In this document: piece by piece, positions 61,727 through 64,000 of the stretch | Numbering within the stretch: position 1 is the stretch's first letter | Layout of the letters: every line of letters starts with the position of its first letter | Origin: Halorussus pelagicus | GTDB lineage: Archaea; Halobacteriota; Halobacteria; Halobacteriales; Haladaptataceae | Direction: 5' to 3' | Assembly (NCBI RefSeq): GCF_004087835.1 | Contig: NZ_CP035119.1 | Span: 1,364,001-1,428,000, forward strand | DNA length: 64,000 nucleotides | Position numbers and translations under genes: made by a program | The notes under the pieces: generated by a model | Seen by the model: only the letters and a program-made list of their open reading frames with translations | The model's database searches: none | What the model was told of the DNA's origin: nothing

Positions 61727-62542
61727 ATGCAACGACGAGCCGCGACGGTGTACGCCGTCCTCTTCCTCGTAGTCGCCGCTGGGGCCTACTCGCTCATCGG
61801 CGTCGCGCAGGAACCGGGCATCGACCTGCAAGGGGAGACGTACGCCGAGAACGAGACGCTGACCGCCAACGGCATGGAGTACACGGTGGCATCGGTCGGC
61901 GACGGAGAGGGAACGCTGGAGCGCGTCAACGAGTCGGCGCGCTACACCGCGACGTGGGCGAACAACACGACCACGCAGTTGGACAACACCACCTACCGGG
62001 TCCTCATCCCGAACGAGACCGACCCCGGTCAGTTCACCCTCCGCGAGCAGTTCAACCTGAGTGAGAACACCTCCACGGTCACCCAAGACGGAACGGAGTA
62101 CGTCGTCCTCAACGGCAGCGACGGCAACCGCTCGCTCGTGCCGGTCTCCGAGTACAAGCGCCAGCAGTTCGGTGAACCCGAGACTCGGCAGTTCTCCGGG
62201 GGCGACTCCGTCCAGTTCGAGGGCAACCAGACCACCGTCTCCAACATCACGGTAGACGAGGCGACGCTGGAGTGGACCGCTCCGCGAACGCTTCAGACCT
62301 CGCTCGCCGAGGGCACTACCGTCACGCTCGGACCCGAAGACAACAACCAGACGTTCCTCGCGCACTTCCCCGAGGGACAGGACGGCGTGGTCCAACTGGC
62401 GTCGAACCCCGACGCGTATCAGTCGCAGGTCGATGACATCGACACCTTCAACGAGCGCATGGCCGGTCTCTGGGGAATCGTCATCCTCAGCGGCCTGACG
62501 GTCATCCTGCTGTTCGGACTCGCCTTCCTGCCGAACAAGTAG
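61727..62542 (+). CDS. two-helix membrane protein with extracellular domain
   Basis: 271 aa from the ATG at 61727; upstream frame is not protein-like. N-terminal helix VYAVLFLVVAAGAYSLIG, a 200-residue Asn/Thr/Glu-rich exterior domain with many N-x-S/T sites (NETLTANG, NNTTTQLDNTT), and a C-terminal helix GIVILSGLTVILLFGLAFLP. No enzymatic motif. Conserved-looking but unrecognised. Confidence 0.75.
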   Translation: MQRRAATVYAVLFLVVAAGAYSLIGVAQEPGIDLQGETYAENETLTANGMEYTVASVGDGEGTLERVNESARYTATWANNTTTQLDNTTYRVLIPNETDPGQFTLREQFNLSENTSTVTQDGTEYVVLNGSDGNRSLVPVSEYKRQQFGEPETRQFSGGDSVQFEGNQTTVSNITVDEATLEWTAPRTLQTSLAEGTTVTLGPEDNNQTFLAHFPEGQDGVVQLASNPDAYQSQVDDIDTFNERMAGLWGIVILSGLTVILLFGLAFLPNK

Positions 62543-62631
62543 TCTGCCTGCGATTCACTTTTCCGCCGCGTTTCGCCGCTTGCCGAGTAACCTCGTCAAT
62601 CAGCACCGAGCGTGTCGTCTCCGAAAAAGAG

Positions 62632-62832
62632 CTACTGTCGCACGACCCACGCCAGTCCCACACCGATTGCGATTGCGGCGACCGCACCGAGCGACTGGCC
62701 GACCATCAGGAGGGCACCGCCGGACTTGTGCGCCCACGGCGTGCCGACGATGGTCGCCAGTCCGACGAGGACCAGCAGGACGCCGAAACCGGTTCCGAGC
62801 GGTACGAGTCTATCCGCGTTCGCTGTAGCCAT
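62632..62832 (-). CDS. small membrane protein of 66 aa
   Basis: Two hydrophobic helices (GTGFGVLLVLVGLATIVG and LGAVAAIAIGVGLAWVV) joined by a short loop HKSGGALLM. Start at the ATG 62830-62832. No known family recognised. It is followed by trpS in the other order, with 50 bases between. Confidence 0.7.
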   Translation of the reverse strand: MATANADRLVPLGTGFGVLLVLVGLATIVGTPWAHKSGGALLMVGQSLGAVAAIAIGVGLAWVVRQ

Positions 62833-62883
62833 GGTTGGTCTGTCCGGGCGCGCCGGGTTAACTGTTGTTGAAAGAGACTGCGG

Positions 62884-64000
62884 TCAGTCGCGCTTGCGCG
62901 GACTGTCCAACTCGATGTCGGCCGCCTCCAGCAGGTCTTCGACCTCCTCGCGCTTCTCTTGGTGGTCTTCCAAGAACTCACGCATCAACTGGGCGGCCTG
63001 CTCTTTACAGTCGCCACAGAGGCGCTCGCCACCGACGCACTCGTCGTAGACTTCCTTGGCGAACTCGTCGTCGTCGCCCGCCAGCAGGTAGGCGTACAGT
63101 TCGTAGACCGGACACTCGTCGGCCTTCCCGCCGAGTTCGCGCTGTTTCTCGGCGGTTTCCCGGCCGCCCGTGGTCGCGGCCTTCACCTTGTCGTAGCCGT
63201 CTTCGGGGTCGTCGAGCAGGCTGATGTGACTTGCCGGAACTGACGAGGACATTTTTCCGCCCGTCAGGCCGGTCATGAATCGGTGGTAGATGGACGACGG
63301 AGCCGTGAATCCGTAGCCGCCGTGGTCGAGTTCGACCTCGCGGGCCAACTGCTCGGCCGCCTCGCGCGACAGGTCGAACGAGTCGATGTGTTCGTCGAAC
63401 ACGCGCTTGTCCCCTTCGACGGCGTCGATGAGCGCCTCGAAGGCCTCCTCGGTCGCGTTCCGGTCGAGGAACCGGGTGCGGGGCCGGAGCGGTTCCATTC
63501 CGGCATTTTCGAGTTTTCTCAGGACGGTCTTGAGTGCCTTGTCGCCGCCCCCGACGTTCGCTCGCCCCTCTTCTAACCACTCGGCGGCCTCCTCACAACG
63601 CGGTTGGTCCGGGTTTTCGGCATATTCTGCGCGCCCCTCGTAAGCTAGCTGTAAATACTGGTGTTCGTCTTCGTCGGCCTCGAAACTCGCGTAGGCTTTC
63701 GTGACGCCGAAGTAGCCCATCCGGGCCGCGAGGTCCCGCACCAGTCGCATGTGGGGGTCTTGGTCCGGGCCGACCGGAATCACGGTCGGCTTGGGTTCGT
63801 CCAGTTGCGGATAAAGGATGTCGGCCATCTGCGTGACGACCGACTGCATGTGCGACACGTCGGTCTCGCCGTCGAAGTCGTAGATGGCCTGCAACTCCGA
63901 GAAGTTCGTCTGGGAACCCAACTCGAAGGCCAAGTCCTGCACCTCGCGGTCGCCCGACTGCCGATAGAGGGTTCCCTCCTCGGGGTCGAACCCGAGCGCA
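62884..64000 (-). CDS. trpS: tryptophanyl-tRNA synthetase (C-terminal part)
   Basis: The 5' end lies beyond the window. The visible 372 codons include VTQMADILYPQLDEPKPTVI, PVGPDQDPHMRLVRDLA, the class I motif GGKMSSS (in TGLTGGKMSSSVP) and a zinc-like CGDCK near the end (GGERLCGDCKEQAAQLM). Charges tRNA-Trp in the cytoplasm. Length and motifs match archaeal TrpRS. Confidence 0.94.
   Translation of the reverse strand, partial: ALGFDPEEGTLYRQSGDREVQDLAFELGSQTNFSELQAIYDFDGETDVSHMQSVVTQMADILYPQLDEPKPTVIPVGPDQDPHMRLVRDLAARMGYFGVTKAYASFEADEDEHQYLQLAYEGRAEYAENPDQPRCEEAAEWLEEGRANVGGGDKALKTVLRKLENAGMEPLRPRTRFLDRNATEEAFEALIDAVEGDKRVFDEHIDSFDLSREAAEQLAREVELDHGGYGFTAPSSIYHRFMTGLTGGKMSSSVPASHISLLDDPEDGYDKVKAATTGGRETAEKQRELGGKADECPVYELYAYLLAGDDDEFAKEVYDECVGGERLCGDCKEQAAQLMREFLEDHQEKREEVEDLLEAADIELDSPRKRD

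Overview
The window is a 64 kb piece of a haloarchaeal (class Halobacteria) main chromosome. Proteins are strongly acidic and genes GC-rich. TATA elements sit close to start codons, 16S begins ATTCCGGTTGATCC, and the replication genes are archaeal (Orc1/Cdc6, PolD small subunit, Hel308, KEOPS Cgi121). The genus cannot be fixed by eye.

Left arm (1-12.4 kb): housekeeping genes for malate dehydrogenase, a phosphoesterase, PurO, tRNA-Gln, Cgi121, Hel308, a nucleoside phosphorylase, a ferredoxin and a MATE transporter, then the three origin-associated genes oapC-oapB-oapA. Most read away from the origin.

Origin (12.4-14.1 kb): an AT-rich unwinding segment near 13.19-13.29 kb lies between two inverted ORB boxes that carry G-strings. 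Three more ORBs lie nearby, one directly in front of orc1/cdc6. Four further ORB-like boxes occur outside the origin, at 3.1, 7.6, 17.0 (inside the PolD small-subunit gene) and 18.4 kb.

Right of the origin (14-27 kb): orc1, signal peptidase I, PolD small subunit, a GNAT-like protein, a KaiC-like protein with a lost P-loop, aspartate kinase, pheS-pheT preceded by a short Phe-rich leader ORF, pyrD, an AbrB-like protein and the chromosomal protein MC1.

rRNA region (27-53 kb): two almost identical operons (rrnA 27.3-33.1 kb, rrnB 47.3-52.9 kb) lie as direct repeats on the + strand, transcribed away from the origin. rrnA has tRNA-Ala(TGC) in its spacer. rrnB has a tRNA-shaped element with a shortened anticodon arm instead. 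The 14 kb between them carries an AddAB-like helicase-nuclease cassette, a lipoprotein, a P450, a methyltransferase, an iron-uptake operon behind two DtxR-type operators, a frameshifted CbiM remnant and aIF-1A. tRNA-Cys and a helicase with an inserted nuclease-like motif and an RPA-like OB domain follow rrnB.

Right end (56-64 kb): a formyltetrahydrofolate cyclo-ligase-like protein, a DrrAB-type ABC exporter, a Gfo/Idh/MocA oxidoreductase, a membrane-anchored sulfite-oxidase-type molybdoenzyme, two membrane proteins and the C-terminal part of TrpRS.

The items most worth follow-up are the Phe-rich leader upstream of pheST, the tRNA-like element in the rrnB spacer, the scattered ORB boxes, and the two recombination helicases that each directly follow an rRNA operon.
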